From Climacteris rufus (taxonomy: Eukaryota; Chordata; Aves; Passeriformes; Climacteridae), in the NCBI GenBank assembly GCA_013398175.1, contig VZRZ01004629.1, positions 816,426 through 880,425 on the forward strand: DNA of 64,000 nucleotides, written 5' to 3'. A program made the translations under genes and the position numbers. Shown piece after piece: positions 37,165-51,389 of the stretch (positions are counted from its first letter, which is position 1; each line of letters begins with the position of its first letter). Under the pieces are notes generated by a model. It made no database searches. It saw only the letters and a list, made by a program, of their open reading frames with translations, and was not told the DNA's origin.

Positions 37165-39900
37165 GGTGGCTTAAATCTCAGTGTCCTTAGACTTCCTATT
37201 CCTTCTTTTTCTGCTCAGCTGCTCTTGACCTAATTTTGAATCATTTGAGAGATGTGGAAACAGTGAACAACTAGTGATTGTTGAATCTAAACAACTCAAT
37301 TTAGCTTGCTGATGTTTAAGGATACTCAGTAAATATTAAGTACATAAATTAACCAGAACTGTTTTCACTATTGTACCAATTGAGCTATCATTACAAAAAT
37401 ACAGAGTTCAAGGCAAAGTGAAATATGATCCTTTATTCCCAGCGTTCTGAAAATTTTTAAAAAATTTCATTGATCAATAGATTTTCCAACAACAAATTTT
37501 GCAATTATTAAGCAATGATACCTTGCTAAGAAAGTGACTTTAACAAAATGTTACTTTTACAACTCAACTATCTTAAAGGTTCACTTTTTCAGTGACAGCT
37601 TTATGATTTGAAGAATGCATTGCAATATGTTACCACCATGCACCTTTACACAACATTCCATTCCTCGTTCAAACCTTGTTTTGCAAGTCTTTCTGAAAAG
37701 GCTTCTTTTGCAGATATTTGAGTTAGGGAAAGAAGATAATTAAAACTTCTTTCATTACAAATAAAAAAAAAAAAAGCCCTAACAAACAAAAAACAAAACA
37801 ACCTAACAAGCAACAAACAACATAATCAGCAACAACTAAAACAACTGCATTGTTGTCTCACACATAAAATTTCTCTCAAGTGTTCTTTTGGATTATTTTC
37901 TCCAATTTCTAATCAGTCAAAGACACAATATAGAAACTATGAGAACAAAAACAATAAAGAGTAGCCAAGACATCCAACTGGGTTTATTATTTTACTGCAT
38001 TTATTCTTTTACTGTATTTTAATAGATAAATGTAGGAAAGTTTCTGTCTTTTTCTCCAAAATATTATGAATTTTATGAAGACATTTTGAAATTCAACAAA
38101 GATGCTTTCACTTGAACATCCTCCCATGTGACTCACAGTGAGGGTGGCCAAAGCCTTTATCTATTGTCATATTCTTAACTGGACTTTGTTTCCTAGCTCA
38201 GCACTAGATGCTCAAGAATTTATGAAGACAATGCCAGGGGAGAGTAAGATTCAGTATAACAAAGATCTGAGAACAAGAAAATAAAAACTAAAGCTAAAAA
38301 CTTTGATCTTGCTTCATAACTCCAAGACATGACACCTCAAGGCAAATGTATTGTCTTCATATAATCCCATCCTTTCCAAATTTTCCTGCTGTTAATTTTC
38401 TTCAACTGACCAATGAGACATTTTTTAAACTTTATACCAGACAGTTCTCTTGCTTTTTTATTGTCCTTGTCATCTGCAGATTGAAGGTATGATAGAAATG
38501 TCCTGTAAAGATATGTATCTAAAATATAAAACCCTCACAGAATGTGATTTCATGCATAATGGCATTACCCAGCAGTCAGAGTAAGGAAGGAAAGTATAAG
38601 GAACATACTTTTGTGACAGACTGTCAGTCTTTAAAATGTATGGTTTCAGAAAACGGCTGCAAAGTCTTTGGCATGATGCTGAAACAAGAAAAAAGCTTAG
38701 AAACCAAAGTATTAAAAAAAGCTGGAGAGGGAAAAAAGGTAGCATCATAACTACCAATTTTCCCTATAGACTTATCCAACACTGAAACACCACTCAAACT
38801 CCACCTTGCTTGCTGTGCCAGTGGGATAAAAGATAGAACACATTAATCCAGCTTTTGAAGCTGCACTGATCAATTATGGTTTCTGAAAAACAAATCAAAA
38901 CTTGCACTTAGTTAGTAGTTCTCCAGTATAAGTGCTGGAAACTTCAGTAAAACTTTGACAAAATTAGGTTTAAGTTACAGTAGGAAAGCTTTTCAAGCTC
39001 AAAGTGCATGAGTGAAAAAAATGTGTGGGAAAGAAACAGTTCAGATCCCAGTATTTTGCATAATCTCATTACATAAAACTACACAGAATTGTTTTTTTTT
39101 TTTTTCCATTGCTGTCTTGAAAAGTTTCAAAATCTTCAAACATGTCACAACAGTGCCATTTTTCCAGCTAGCTCTGATGTCTTCACCAAGTTATACTGCA
39201 CTAACACCCAGCTGACAGTGACATTCCTGTTATTTTTGCTGATATCTCTGCAGATATGGAAATAAAAGAATTTCCTATGTTAATTAAAGAAATTCATAGC
39301 CAACCATAATCAGTGAGATTATTCTGACATTTTTTATATATCCATGCGCACAGACATTGAAATTTCCCAATATATTTAATCACCAAACCTTTCAAATCAC
39401 TAATAATAAAATGTTTATGATAACTCAACATGATGAAAAACAAGCCTGCACTGAATTTCCTATGTGTCAAATTTTCATGAGATTTAATATCGCAGATACA
39501 TAAAAACAAGCAGAATCAGGTATATCCAGCTTCAACTGTCATGCAATATTTACAAGTCAGACTTTTGTACAGTTTGGAAAACAAGCGTGCAAGTGAACAA
39601 CAGAGAAAAACATGTACAAAAATCTCTTCAATTTTGACTTTGAATTTAACTTTGTTAAAGCAAAATAAATCCAGCAAATTATTTTTAGCTCATATATTTT
39701 CTTATGAGAAATTGGAAAAACTCACAGGGTGTGTTCAATTATTCATGATCATTAAAAAGAGAACGAACAAGAATTCTCACTACATGAATACAGTTGTCAA
39801 AGTGAAAAGGGGAATAATGCACAAATTGGCAAAGTGCAAGTAAGGTCTGAAATTATAGCATTATAATTGCAGAAGGCAGAAAGACTAAGGCAGTCGGGGA
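37165..39900. other. Intronic DNA without supported features
   Basis: AT-rich. Contains simple A-rich stretches (37750-37850) and a T15 run near 39091. A minus ORF with a donor near 38566 (KTDSLSQKYVPYTFLPYSDC) has no acceptor, so it is not called. Confidence 0.3.
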
Positions 39901-40130
39901 ATGAACTGCTTGAGTCAGTTCCTGAGGGTTTAGTACCTTTACAGACATAAAAGCCAGCAGAAGTATCCCTGAAATAATATTAGCCAGGATTTCATTAAAA
40001 CAAGACAGGAAGGGAAAGCAATAAATTGTAGGAAAATGATTCCTAAACAAGATTCATATTTAACAGTACATTCTTATTTGAAGTACACTACTTTTTCAAA
40101 CAATATACATATGTGAGATCTTAACAGCAC

Positions 40131-40254
40131 CTCATATGGGACATTCTGAAGATCAGGAGTATGTAGATCAGAGTATAAAACCAATGTGCCAAGTATGCAA
40201 ACACTAAATTGCCCTTTCTGGCAGTTACAGAGATACTAAGAACTGACAGAAGCA
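40131..40254 (-). CDS. Chain exon 6, membrane segments (minus gene)
   Basis: 124 bases open for 40 codons. LLSVLSISVTARKGN completes one membrane helix and LAHWFYTLIYILLIF forms a second. Acceptor TATTTTCACGATTTAAAG is fair; donor GAG|GTGCTG is weak. Phase 1 in, 2 out. An earlier acceptor at 40282 would extend the open frame but breaks phase. Confidence 0.55.
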
Positions 40255-42621
40255 CTTTAAATCGTGAAAATATATATACTTCCTTCAGCGGGAAGCTTTT
40301 CAACCAACTGGTCCTTGTCTCAAGCCCCTAAAACTCTATTATTATTTTCATTAAGCTTTAACTGATGTACATTTAAATTCGTCAGCCAAATATCCTTCAC
40401 CAAAGCTTTCATGGAATTCCATAATACAAAAAAGCATGCTGATTTTGTAATATTTGTGTGTTCAGTAAAATAGGACATATTTATTAATGCTTTTCTGTCA
40501 CTACATCACCACCAGAAAAATTGCCCCACTCCAGAGGAAAAAAAATTGACAAATTCAAAACAATATTCATATATATCATGTTACTATTGGATATAGCTCT
40601 GGTAAACCATATAATTAAGGTTACATGGTAAGGCCAAGAAAATGAAAGCAGTCAGGAGGTAGGAAAGGCAATAAGTGTTAAAAAGAAATAGGGATTAATA
40701 TGCAAAATCTCATTTTTGGGAGAAATTAATTGTATTACAAATTCTACAAAAACACATAGAAAAGTAATGAAAATCAAATCAGGAAAGTGATACTTATAAT
40801 AACATATCATAGAACTGTATGGACACACCACATTAGCCACAATTATACAATTCTGTACAGTGCTGCATGAATACCCCAGTGTACCCTGACACAGCACAGC
40901 CAGAAGTTTTCAAAGTACAATGCCAACCAATGTTTACATAGAAGAGGGAATAATAGAATGGCTGACAGGGATGGAATGTAACACCACTGCTGAAAGTGAG
41001 CACATAAATTTCAAATGCCTGGTGCTGCCACAGACTTTGAAATTGGCTTGGAAAAATCCTAGATTCAGCTGAAGTCCAGAGAATTGCACGGACTTGGACT
41101 GCCAAAGGGAAACACAAGAGGTCAAGAAACAGCTTGTCTAATAGAAGTGACTCCTAAAACATCCCCACTGCACAACAGTAAGAAAGACATGACTTTTTTG
41201 CCTTCCTGTAACAGGTGCAGATGAATATAATGGCTTATGGTAAACATTCAGTAAGAAAACTGAAAAAAATTAAGTTATCTTTACCAATGCAAGTACCACA
41301 CATAATCAACAGTAAACAATCTTTTTATGGAGAAGGATTTGCAAATATTTACAAGCAAAACCTAAGATTGAGCTGTCTTGGAGGGACAATAACACATTGC
41401 CAAAATCATTTTACATAAGTGACACACCAAAAGACACAAAAGCAGAGAAATTGTGATTTCAGACACTATTTTTTCCTCTTACAGAAGATGTATATGGGAT
41501 TGCTAATGGAAGTAAGGAATATAATAGCAGATCCTGGTCTGACAGACGCCTTTTAGTCAAGCTGCTGGGTTCATAACTGAGATAACTGAAGTTTAACAAC
41601 CAGTGATCTACAGAACATTACACTAAATTATCCTGCCCCAAAATATATTGAACTCTCGTATTGTCTGTGTTGCACATACACTTTATTTAATTTCCCCCTC
41701 TATACAAGTGCAAAATTTCATTGGGTTTGCATTATGGATTGCAATTTCTTCCTAAAAGAATATAAGCTTATTTTACAAGTTTGTAGGAACATTTAAATAT
41801 TGATGGCATCAGCAAGAGTCATTCAACAAATTATTTTCCTTTTTCAGAATCAGCATGAGTAAATGTAATTGATTCTATCATCAGAGAAAACAAATTTGGG
41901 AATAGAGAAATGCATCTCTGACTCAATGTTTGTAGTTATCTGATCAAAGATAAATCCCTAAAGCTGTTTCCATCAGAGATTGCTTTGCAGTCATCGAGAT
42001 TTACTATAGTAGACAAAATACATAAGTATATGGCAAAATACATAACTGTAGCTTTTCAAATTCACAATTGACCTCTCATGAAGGAAGTAAAAATGTAATT
42101 TTCTTTTCTCTAGGATTCCAGCCTCTCCTTCCCATGCATGTTCAATCTGGCCCTAGTTAAAACACTGTTTTGAAACCCAGTAACTAATATCCACTAGAGG
42201 ACTGTACTAAGAACACTGCAGAAGACTTTAGGGTCTTGAATAGGCAATGCCTGCTCTATTTATTCCTATACTTTGGGAGCAATCTGTATGTTGGCATGTG
42301 TATCTGCTCTAAGGGAATATACCATGGTGCCCCGTGCCAGCCTGTGCTGCACACTGGTGGATGTTATTAAAAGATAACACACAATTTCTCTGGAGAAGGT
42401 TCATGAAGAAAGCACAAGGGTAATTTGAGAGAGGAGGAAGCTCCCCATGAACAGGCTTTGCTCAGCATGCCATAGGAAAATCCATCCAGGATCCATCTGA
42501 TGCCCCATGAAAATGCAGTTCCCAACATCTGAATAGATGTAAGATTTACTCGCTATCTGTGTTTCTCTTCTTATCCTATATTATTGCTTTATTACTACAT
42601 TTGTTGTCAGGACTGTCTTAC

Positions 42622-42659
42622 TGAGTTCCAAAAGAACCATGCAAGAGTTTAATATATTC
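42622..42659 (-). CDS. Chain exon 5 (minus gene)
   Basis: Strong donor CTCA|GTAAGAC; acceptor GTTGGAAG is weak. 38 bases reading NILNSCMVLLEL (phase 2 in, 1 out), which joins the next exon to form one continuous hydrophobic helix. Confidence 0.42.
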
Positions 42660-43505
42660 CTTCCAACTGACCATTATACCCCTCTGCCAGAGATGATTGC
42701 TTTGTAGTAGAATAGAGGGAAGTCCTGACTAACCTGGGGATCATAACTTCTAGAAGATTAGGGTGGTATTAACTGTTGCCATAGTATCCCAAACTACTGT
42801 AATATTTTTATTTTAGAGAATATAAGTCACTGCCCTGAGAGACAGAGCTACTGCACTATCTTCCATTTATGTTAAACAATAATGGAAAACAAGAGGGTAC
42901 ATGCCACCGACAGATGAGTTTGTCAAATTGCTCATAAAGCACCCTAAGCAACGCTACTGCTTTATCTGTCCAGGAACATGGAAAACACAAACAGTTAGAA
43001 GCAATTGTAGCAGAGAAACATTATCTTATTTCTGAAACAGCCTGAGGGCTTTATCAATCACTCAACTACCTTTAAATTTTAAAACTACAAGAAACCAATA
43101 AGAGTAATGGCATATCAGTGGTTCTAGGTTTTATGTTTGTACATAACAACTTACTATTAGCACCAACTGTACTGAATATTTTTGTTTCCTATTGTTTGAA
43201 AAGAACCACTGAAAACATTAAAAAGAGTCTATTACATACATAAATACCTACCAATTCCAGCTACCCATAAGTTCCCCTTTTTATTTCAGGACAAAGTTTT
43301 CCCTAAAACTTCTAAATTTGTGACTCTCCATGTAGCTAAAGTGAGAATGCTGCAGCTAGGTTTGCACAGACTGAGCAGAGATGTGCTCCTTTTGTTAGTT
43401 TGTAGCATACACCAAACACACAAAACGAAAAAAAAAAGACAAAAAAGAAACCAAGTACAATATACAGCAAAGGTTTTTCAAAATGTGAAAGTTCACCTCT
43501 AATAC

Positions 43506-43599
43506 CTTTCCCTTTTTGTAAGAGTTGCAGGGTTGTGACACCCAAGAACCAAAGACATTTTATCAAAATCACTTTTTCCCCCTGTTATAGAGACACTTT
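43506..43599 (-). CDS. Chain exon 4 (minus gene)
   Basis: Acceptor CTCTTTAGTTTTCTATTTAG; donor AAAG|GTATTA. 94 bases open for 30 codons in one frame only (SVSITGGKSDFDKMSLVLGC...), phase 1 in, 2 out. Polar loop-type sequence with a Cys and HNPATLTKRE at the end. Confidence 0.65.
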
Positions 43600-44488
43600 C
43601 TAAATAGAAAACTAAAGAGGCAAAAGGTGAATCTTTGAAACAGAAACTGCAAACCATGAATGAATACAAATAATGAGTACAAATATACAAACATCAGCAT
43701 CTTACCAGGAAAGAAAACTTAAACATTTTATTACTATTTAGTGCAAAGACAGAAGGTGGTGTAATGGTGGGAGAGAGGATCTAATGATTCAGTCTACCTC
43801 TTTATCAGGGCAAGTATCAGATATTTATTTTAGTATGGCTGGCAAAATGCTCCCTGGCTCTCCTCATTCAGAAGCTGCTCCTGAGCTACTTCTGGGTCAG
43901 GGTAATTTCCAGTGTGGTGCTTTAAGAATGTAAAACTGCAGGTAAGGAGCAATGAACAAACAGCTCAGACAACTGTGCTGTGAGGGCAGAAGGGAAAACT
44001 GGGGTAGATCCCTTTTCCCCATCCTAGTCTAGGCTTTTCTCATGCATTTCCTAGAGCTTTTGCCATGCTTTTCCTAGAGCCCCTACCATATCCGTTTTTT
44101 CATCTTTTTTTCTTAATGATTTTAATTAATATTCTTAAGTCTCTTGAAGACAAGGCTTCCAGCAAGAGAATTTCTAAATTCTAAATTTCTAAAAACTGCT
44201 TTTTCCATAAATCTATTGAGTGTTTTTATGTGACTCTTCAGAAAACCATCAGTTTCCTATTTTCCCACTGACACACTGGCTTCTGTGATTTGTCACAAAC
44301 ATGATCTCTGTCATGTTATGTGACATAATACAAAGAAAATGTGATTGTACATGCCAACTAATGCTCTGAGTCAGGGGGGAAATTTAAAAGCCCTACATGT
44401 CTTAGTTACTTCTTTCTGCCCCCCTCCATCCCTCCTCTCCCCCTCAAATTGTTTCCCTGCAAAATTGTGAGAGCCATCTCTTCAATAC

Positions 44489-44577
44489 CTATATTTAACC
44501 AGAAAACTTCTTGTGACAAATATTTTCTCATAAGCCGAAGTGCAGACAAGTGTTTTGTATTTAGTGCAGTCCAGAGT
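44489..44577 (-). CDS. Chain exon 3 (minus gene)
   Basis: Excellent acceptor TACATGTGATTTCAG; donor ATAG|GTATTG. 89 bases open for 29 codons (LWTALNTKHLSALRLMRKYL...), phase 2 in, 1 out. Amphipathic, helix-like. Confidence 0.62.
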
Positions 44578-45639
44578 CTGAAATCACATGTACAAAACTC
44601 TTCCTGAAGTGGGTAAAGAAATAAGGTACCAAGTACAAAGTGGTATTTAGAGAAGATCAATGAATAAAATTGCAGTGTGTAAGCAATCATCAGACAAGGT
44701 GAGACAGAGACACCTGCAACATCTGAGGGCAGCATAATGCCATGAAATCAAAGTTGCATCCTAAGAAACAGTTATTTCTTCTTGAAATAACCTTTGCTTT
44801 CTGCCTCATGAACAGTTTCATACTGTAGATGCGTGCACTGTTCCACATGTCCACAGAGACAGCTGAAAATTGGATAGCTACCAGAAATTTAAGAGCATGC
44901 TTGAAAGGATGGATGCTACTTTAAGGCTTAGAAGAATAGAATATCTAGAATCATAGAACATTAATGTCTTCCAAAATAATACATAAGAAAATGTATCTCA
45001 ATACTGTAGATGGTAGGGTCTCTTGATAGTAGAAAGTAATTTTATTAACAGGTTTATTTTGAACTGCAGCACTACAGTAGTATCTTTGTGTCCCTCCTTT
45101 ATCAGCCTATTCCTGTTGGCTCTAGCATGATAAGAGAAAAAAAAAACCCAACCAGTATATTCCCCATCATTGATTGTGAACGTTCCTGAAATTAGAGAAA
45201 CCTTTTCTCTCAGAAACTGAATTCAGAGATTAGTTTGTTGCAGCACGTTCAAAGAGTAGCATGTTCAAAGAGTCTGTTTCTTTTTCACATAACCTCTTTT
45301 GCAGTATCATGACACTGGATAATAAGAATAATTCCAGGATATATATTCTATTATTATTCTTCAGTGAAAATATTTGTAAGAGTAACTTCAACTAAATTTG
45401 AGAATTACACTTAAATGTAGACGAACCCTGAATTTGATACAAGAATTTAGTCAAACTTCAAGAAGAAATTCTCAAAGCGTTTGGATGATCAGCTGGAAAA
45501 TTTAGTTATTGTACTTCAAGAACCTCAACACGGGCAATACCCTATTCATAATAGAAATCCTAAAAGTACTTAGAATACAGAAATCAGTGTGTTGCCTGGT
45601 CTAAATTCCATTTGCTTGGTATCACTTTATATCAAATGG

Positions 45640-45710
45640 GTTACATATAGGTTGTATATATAACATATAGGTTATATATATGTATATAGGTTATATATTT
45701 ATAGGCTACC
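45640..45710. repeat. AT-rich tandem repeat
   Basis: Repeated TATAGGTTATATA-type units. Confidence 0.7.
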
Positions 45711-47153
45711 TCCTAATAATGTCATCATTTGCCTATTTTAACAAGAGGTAAATACTGTATACTTGGAGGGCATATGCAGAACATAATGATTTAATCACTT
45801 TTTACTCTTCAGATTTAAAGAGTATAATCAAAAATCATAGTTTAAAAAGCCCTCAAATACCAAAGCATCCCAAGCAACACCTTGATTAAAGCAATTTTAA
45901 CCTATAACGTAATAAAATCAGATTTAATAGTTTATATAAAAAGAATGAAGCAATGCAAAATATCATTTAATGTACCACATATTTTAAGAGTTTCTACTTA
46001 GAAACATACTAAGCTTCTTTTTCTTTCTTACTGCAATCCTTGTTTAAAGTGGAGCTCATTATTATGTATATAAACATTTCCAGATTTTCATATGGAAACT
46101 TCTACAGAGGTGGAAAATAGCATTATTGTTCTGCTGATCTAAGAGGTGGCAGACTTTGGTAGCACCACAGAAATCATATTTGAAACTCAGTATCAGCAGT
46201 CCTGTAACCTCAAGACTTGCCCAACACCATAGGGCTGGACTCCATCTATGTACACTATGTTCTCAAGCAGAGCACAGTTAGCCAAGCTGGATATAACAAA
46301 CAGAGCTCCAGGTCTGAAAAAACCCCCACAATCTGGGACCCCTAATTTTGGATAGGTAAAGCCTAAGGGTAGGTAGGAGAGTAGTTTATAAAGTCACAAA
46401 AACCATAGATAAACAGCCATTCAGCAAATCCCCACAGTACAAGGATGAGGTGGGCACTTGATGAAAACAGTGGGAGATAACCCAAAATAGATTGCAAGAA
46501 GAGAACTTGCAGACCTTGCTGCCACAGGAGCCTGGGAAGGCAGACATTATTAGAAGGCTTCATGACAGGTTAGACAAATTCAGGAACTCTGCTTGATGGG
46601 TACTTAAAGAACTGGGCAAGGATGCACCCTCTTATGTCTGATAAGGCTGTAGATCCTGGAAAAGTATAAGGATAAAGGACCAGAGAACATGTAAAAGTAT
46701 ACAAAGCCCTTCCTAACCCATATCTCCCAATGTCACCATTACCTTAACTTAGAGCTGTTTTTAATTGGAAAATATACTCCCGTCAGCAGAGAAGTTTGAC
46801 GTTTGAAATAAGACTTCCACCCACCATAAAAATGGTGTTTTAAAAATGGAAAAAAGTCTTTAATTATCCTGTAAAAGAAACAATCTTTTCTCACATGAAA
46901 AGTGGCCAGCATCGTGATGGTCTCTTGATCTTGCAGGAATTAATTTTTCACTGACCATTGTAGAACTGTACAAGCAACATGAAAACATCTTGCTTTCCAT
47001 CCTATGCCAAGCTGCTGTTCTGAAGACACAATTCAAGGCTACTGAAATCCAAATCTCTTCCACTGGCTTTGCATTAGGTAGATAATCTGCAGTCCATCAT
47101 ACCATGCAACCTTGTTAAACTGCACTGAGACTCTAACTGTGGTTACATTCTAC

Positions 47154-47173
47154 CTGAGGAGCACCCACAAAAA
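47154..47173 (-). CDS. Chain exon 2, 20-nt microexon (minus gene)
   Basis: Acceptor GTCTTTTAAGTGTAG and donor CTCAG|GTAGAA enclose 20 bases reading FLWVLL (phase 0 in, 2 out). Without it the exons at 49867 and 44489 are out of phase. Microexons this short are easily found by chance. Confidence 0.38.
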
Positions 47174-48189
47174 CTACACTTAAAAGACATGTTGAATCCA
47201 TATTTGCAAGTCAAGTTACTTTTGCCATACACAATAACAGTCTTTTCTTCAAGCTAATCAATGAAAGATGCATGTCAAGTCAAATTCCCTTCCTTTTTAT
47301 ACCCCCATTTCCCTCAAAGGCAAATGAAATGACAAGCATGACTTTACTAATTATGATTAAAAAATTGACTAGTGTCTGCTTTATGTTTATACCATGAATA
47401 AAATATAAATATGAGATCTGAGTCAAACTTAAAAATGCTTAGAATTTGTGGCATTAGCAAATATGATTAAAGTGTGACTTTTTTGTTTCAAGTAAAATAC
47501 ATAAAGAATATATATTTTAGTACAATATTAATGGTAGTAAAAACAGTGTATTCAATATAACATTTGGACACAAATTTTCTCATTCTGGTCCTGACAAGCT
47601 GTCTTCTGTACTTTCACGTACAGTACGCTAAAAAGGCTTAACAACTTAATTTAAAAGTGTTTTTCTACGTTTCATACTCTTACAATTAAAGTACACAGTA
47701 CTAAATGGTAAATCTTACAATTAAACTAAGAAGTACTGAACAGAAAACTTCACAATTAAATTACCAGTTTAATGTGAAGAAAAAGAAAAGTCAACTAAAA
47801 TTTCCCATGGTTTTGCAATAATACATTAATATTTACAATCACATCATTATTTCCTGGTTTAAAAGTAAAACACTTTCAAAGTGTTTATTCTCAGCTTATC
47901 AAATCATGTGTATAGCTTACTAAGAAGATAAAGTAGCCAAATACATATTTTTTTGAAAGTGTTCAGATTCTATAGAAATTTCTAAAACTTGACAAGATGA
48001 ACTGATTCTGCTGTACAATACAGCAGAACAGAGAAAAGCATCATGAATGACCTGTTAAATCTCTTTCCTTTCCTACAGCTGGAGTATTCAGTAGAGATTA
48101 TTCACATGGCTGGAGAACAAGAATTCCTTCATATTGAGGAAGCAGTTAGCAAGGAGACAGAGAAATGTATATGTAACACTAATTTCTAA

Positions 48190-48635
48190 TATGTAACACC
48201 TCAGGCTTGGGAGCCCAGTTCATGTGAAACTCATGAAGTTCACCAAGGCCAAGTGCCAGATCCTGCACCTGGTTTGGGGCAATCCCAGGTACAAATACAG
48301 GCTGGGCAAAGAATGGATTGAGACTAGCCCTGAGGAAAAGGATTTGGGAGTGTAGGTGTATGAGAAGCTCAACATGACCCCGCAATGTGCACTTGCAGCC
48401 CTGAAAGCCAACGGTGTGCTGGACGCCACCCAAAGGAGTGTGGCCAGCAGGGTGAGGGAGCGATTCTGCCCCTCTACTCTGCTCTCCTGAGATCCCACCT
48501 GGAGCCCTGCATCCAGTTCTAGGAACAGAAGGAAGGACATGGACTTGTTGGAGCAAGTCCAGAGGAAAGATACCAAGCCAATGAGAGAGATGGAACACCT
48601 CTCCTAGGAGAACGAGTTGAGAGAGCTGTGGTAGA
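48190..48635 (+). mobile_element. CR1 LINE fragment (end of RT ORF region)
   Basis: Matches CR1: GTGGCCAGCAGGGTGAGGGA, CTGCCCCTCTACTCTGCTCT, GAGAAGCTCAACATGACCCC. Truncated at both ends. The 171-codon minus ORF here is its antisense. Confidence 0.88.
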
Positions 48636-49866
48636 ATTATCACTGCTATACTTGATGCAAGATCCTGAAAAAAATTTAATTGTCCCTTCTTCATTTAACA
48701 TGCAACACCTGTCTGTGTAGACACTGAGGGAGTCTATCTGAAGGTGTTATGTAAGTATTATACCTTCTTTGTTCAAAGAGATATATTTTCTAATAGAATA
48801 TTTTCCCTCTTTCCTTGGTTTCTTTGGTCTTTAGAGGCCACTCCTGTTCTTCTTGTAATTAAAAAGAGAACAATTATTATCATATTCATTGTACTTTGCT
48901 CTATTTAACAGATTTAATTTTTCATGTTAAAAGGGAAGCTACAAATAGACTGTAACAATATTGGTAAAGCTAGTTAGTTTTGTTTTGTTTTCTTTTTAAG
49001 AAGAAAAAACGTATTAAGTTGAATTACATGGAGGGAAACATTTTAAACATTTAAATTATCTGTTCAAAGCAGTTCAAAATAGCAGACTACCTCCACATAT
49101 TATGTATGCATAAATATAAGCTACAGTTGCCAGTACTCCTTAATTATGAAAATAAAGTAGGCAGAATTAAATTATAAATGTCATATAATTTTAAAAAGTC
49201 AAAAACCATAACATACTTTTTCTTTAGAGCTCAAAGAACACATCAGAGAACAGAAAATTAATCAGATGCCCTGTCTCAGAGAAAAACTAATCACATATGC
49301 AAGTCAAATTGGGCAAACTAGCTTAACCTTAATGAAAGAGGGAATTAGATAATGTTGGCACATTTTACAGCAACATTTTCAAAACAGGGCGTTTCACTCT
49401 GAAAAGTCAAAATGTTTTATTTTCAACATTTTGATATAAAATAGTTCAATTTTTCCAAGGATATGTCAGCAGGTTGAGTACTTCCCACAATATTTTCAGA
49501 AGTCAGTCATACAAGAAGGAAAAAAACATTACCCAATTGCTCATCCTATATTCAGTTCAAATCAAATGAACACTTATAGTGAGAGCATGAGGACAGTATA
49601 ACCCTCAGGACACAGTTCTTACATTTTCACCAAAATTATCATTTCAGAGCCCTACGGCCGTTTATGGAAGTCAATTCCCACTTTATGTGTACCTCTTACT
49701 AAAGCTATCATTTTTGTGATGAAAATCTTCTGGTGTTAGTAAAGAAGCATATAAATCTCAAATTATAGGTTGTAGAAAGGAAGGGAAGAAAGCAAGTATA
49801 TTTTTATTGCTGTTTTGGAACCATATATGACAAAGAGCCAAAAAATAAATTTGCATTTTGGTTTAC

Positions 49867-49930
49867 CTCCTGAACCAGAACATACATCTTGACAATTGTT
49901 TCCTGTTGTTTCTCAAAGAAGTTTGCATTC
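49867..49930 (-). CDS. Chain exon 1 of 17 (minus gene)
   Basis: Donor GAG|GTAAAC; acceptor with T-rich tract ending AATCAAAAG. 64 bases open for 21 codons (NANFFEKQQETIVKMYVLVQ...). Phase 2 in, 0 out. It starts the run of exons that agree in phase to the stop. Confidence 0.55.
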
Positions 49931-51389
49931 CTTTTGATTTAGACAAAACCAAGGCCAAAACATACTATATTTGGGGAAGTGAAAAAAACAGTGCACTGTA
50001 ACAAAGCTGAAAACTTTAATTCCCTGGAATTTGTAGGAACCATCAAAGGAAACCAGAGCTTGGATTAATAAAACTGCCAGAAGCAGAAACAGCAGTGGCA
50101 ATAGCTCTATTTTAACCCTGCAAAGCCTGCTGGTTTACTCTGCATGGACAAGCTAGATACCACCAACAGTAAAATACTTTCTACAGATACTGAGAGCAAC
50201 ACAACCTACAACACCTGTGTTGATCATATCCAAAAAACTACACACAACATCTAATGTGTTTGAAATTATACAGTGCCACTCTGAAGACATGGAACATCTG
50301 CTTGAATTAAGCTTTATGGAGGAAAGGAAATATAGGACAAAACTACCCATGCATCAGATTCCTTACCAACAGGAATATAATAACTTTCAGCCACCAACAC
50401 TCCCCTAGCAGAAAAATATGCAACAAAATACAAGTTACTGCTAATCACCTGCTAAGCTGATGCTATAATTGTTTTGTGAGAAAGTGAGTGGGGATATGTT
50501 TGCAAGTCTTATGGAAATCAGAGTGAAAAGTATTTTCTTCAAATAAGTTCTGTTTGGAACCAGACAATGTTATTAAAGTCTCACTAAAAAGAAATCACTT
50601 TTTGTTTAAGTGATAGGATTGAAGAATCTGATGGAAATGAGTCAGAGGAGATCTCACACTGAAGCAAAGCACTCTTCAGGGAGAATAAAATGAACAGGAA
50701 AGAAATCATGTTTAGATTATCCATTAACATCACAACAAAATGAGGGACAAAATGTACAAAATGCAGTATGAGTGGATGAAATGTTCCAGAACATAGCCTA
50801 TTAAACATTCCTATATCTTCAGAAAAGCAGAGCAGTTCCAACAAGACAGACGTATTAGTGTTTTCATACCTTCCAGTTTAATACTGACTTCTCTAATTTA
50901 CACACTTCTATGGATATAGAACACAGATGTCATATTTATGATTTAGAAAGCCTTAATGAATTTTCTCCTTAAGAAAAACAGAGCTCCTATTATCTTTCTG
51001 TCATCAAAACCAAGCAAGTCAAAGCCTCCTTCACTGAAGAGACTACTAATACTTTGGTGACATGCTGTAACTGGCATGCTCCACTTTGCATGTTCATGCA
51101 CAGAAAATTTGAACGCACAAAGCTAAAAAATTGAAGACCCAAGCCTTCCAGCAATCAGATGGAAAGGTAGCATGGATAAGGAGCCTGGTCCTGTTGATAA
51201 GCCTTAGCTGCAAAAAGTCAGGCACAGCCTTGACACATACCAAAGATATGTAACTCTAAAGTTGAGTGAAACCATATGTTCTGGCATTGCTGGAACAGTG
51301 GAACAGGTGGCAATAATACAGGTGTTTCATTGTACAGCCTTAAGGGGTTTCTTTGGCAGATTCAATCAAAGAAACAAGCAGTTGCTTAC

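Noticed and set aside
40880..41080. + segment reading NVYIEEGIIEWLTGMECNTT
   Set aside because: Open for about 50 codons but no clear acceptor or donor and no link to another exon.
48179..48694. 171-codon minus ORF
   Set aside because: Antisense of a CR1 fragment.
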